Program-made: the position numbers and the translations under genes
Assembly (NCBI GenBank): GCA_017051695.1
Contig: JAFIDK010000004.1
Location: forward strand, 1-64,000
Length of the DNA stretch: 64,000 nucleotides
Source: Algoriphagus aestuarii
GTDB lineage: Bacteria > Bacteroidota > Bacteroidia > Cytophagales > Cyclobacteriaceae
Reading direction: 5' to 3'
Notes under the pieces: generated by a model
Seen by the model: the letters and a program-made list of their open reading frames with translations, nothing else
What the model was told of the DNA's origin: nothing
The model's database searches: none
In this document: piece after piece, positions 63,653-64,000 of the stretch
Layout: each line of letters starts with the position of its first letter
Numbering within the stretch: the first letter of the stretch is position 1

Positions 63653-64000
63653 TCATTTGATTCCAGGTTGAAGATTCCATTTTTTGATTTGACTTCGATA
63701 AAACTCATCGTGTTGATCTGCTGAGTATTTTTTTGCTATTCTATTGGCATTTTCTTTAAATCGGATAATATCCTCATTAGTTAGCGAGTTTAAACGTGAG
63801 GCTAATTGGCTCAAGTCAAATTCTTCAGAGACCACCCCTATATCCTCACGATTGAGTATTTTTTTCATTTCGATCGAAGGAGCAATTGCAATTGCCAACC
63901 TTGCTTGAATAAACTCGAAAAATTTATTGGGCAAGGCAAAGGTGTAATTGAAGTTAACAGGCTCCAAATAAAATAATCCAATATCGAATTGATTAATAAA
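63653..64000 (-). CDS. Glycosyltransferase, C-terminal part (continues beyond the window)
   Basis: The frame is open to base 64000, so the N-terminus lies outside. The visible 115 codons read FDIGLFYLEPVNFNYTFALP, then NKFFEFIQARLAIAIAPSIE. The F-D-I-G-L-x-x-L and A-L-P-N-K-x-F-E-F motifs are the donor-site region of GT-B transferases, the E of E-F being the usual phosphate-contacting Glu. The frame start sometimes called at 63967 is an internal TTG, not the true start. It precedes the next glycosyltransferase gene by four bases, as the upstream part of the long operon. Confidence 0.85.
   Translation of the reverse strand, partial: FINQFDIGLFYLEPVNFNYTFALPNKFFEFIQARLAIAIAPSIEMKKILNREDIGVVSEEFDLSQLASRLNSLTNEDIIRFKENANRIAKKYSADQHDEFYRSQIKKWNLQPGIK

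Noticed and set aside
1-64000. tRNA, rRNA, CRISPR array, intact insertion sequence, prophage
   Set aside because: I looked for cloverleaf-like segments, regularly spaced repeats and transposase or integrase motifs and found none I could support.

Overview
The window looks like part of a chromosome from a gliding or non-gliding marine or soil Bacteroidota, most likely the Cytophagales/Cyclobacteriaceae (Algoriphagus-like) group. The evidence is the AT-rich sequence, a 2,690-residue surface protein with a type IX secretion (CHU_C / gliding-motility type B) C-terminal sorting domain, signal peptides ending in AQ, matches to the Bacteroidota TAnnTTTG promoter element, and a Wzi/Wza/Wzc-type capsule system. 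Every gene I accept lies on the minus strand. The genus is an inference and I could not test it.

Layout. Positions 1-717 hold no intact gene: a hairpin repeat, a decayed four-helix-bundle (23S rRNA intervening-sequence type) gene and AT-rich tandem repeats. Positions 718-3827 encode two polytopic membrane proteins of GT-C-like character. Positions 4078-8518 form a compact four-gene operon for secreted proteins: a lipoprotein, two small secreted proteins and a leucine-rich-repeat protein. They seem to share one N-terminal domain, and the operon is closed by a palindromic terminator. Positions 8885-9004 hold two more terminators, one pointing the wrong way for any visible gene. A WecA/WbpL-type initiating sugar-phosphate transferase follows (9089-10051).

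Positions 10534-23679 carry a nonulosonic (sialic) acid module in two halves: SDR, neuA and a Gfo/Idh oxidoreductase on one side, neuC and neuB on the other. Between them is an 8-kb adhesin gene with a lectin-like head and six copies of a roughly 270-residue three-domain repeat. Positions 23716-28899 are the most unusual part: a tightly overlapping set of UbiA-type polyprenyl-phosphate phosphoribosyltransferase, DprE1-like, AftB-like GT-C enzyme, DprE2-like reductase and HAD phosphatase. This is the complete logic of polyprenyl-phosphoryl-arabinofuranose synthesis and use known from mycobacterial arabinogalactan, here directly upstream of neuB-neuC.

Positions 28905-64000 are a long capsule/exopolysaccharide biosynthesis region: many GT4 glycosyltransferases, an exostosin-type transferase, two glutamine-dependent amidotransferases, a CapK-like adenylating enzyme, an epimerase/reductase, two Wzy/O-antigen-ligase-like membrane proteins, an acyltransferase, an ABC flippase, methyltransferase, Wzc, Wza, a UDP-sugar dehydrogenase, Wzi and a secreted GH123-like protein. 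From 64000 down to the terminator near 21450 there are about 35 co-directional genes, almost all touching or overlapping, with one sizeable gap (55558-55832). It therefore behaves like one very long operon whose promoter lies outside the window. The genes are consistent with a surface polysaccharide containing a uronic acid (probably amidated), a nonulosonic acid and possibly furanosidic arabinose or ribose. That composition is inference.
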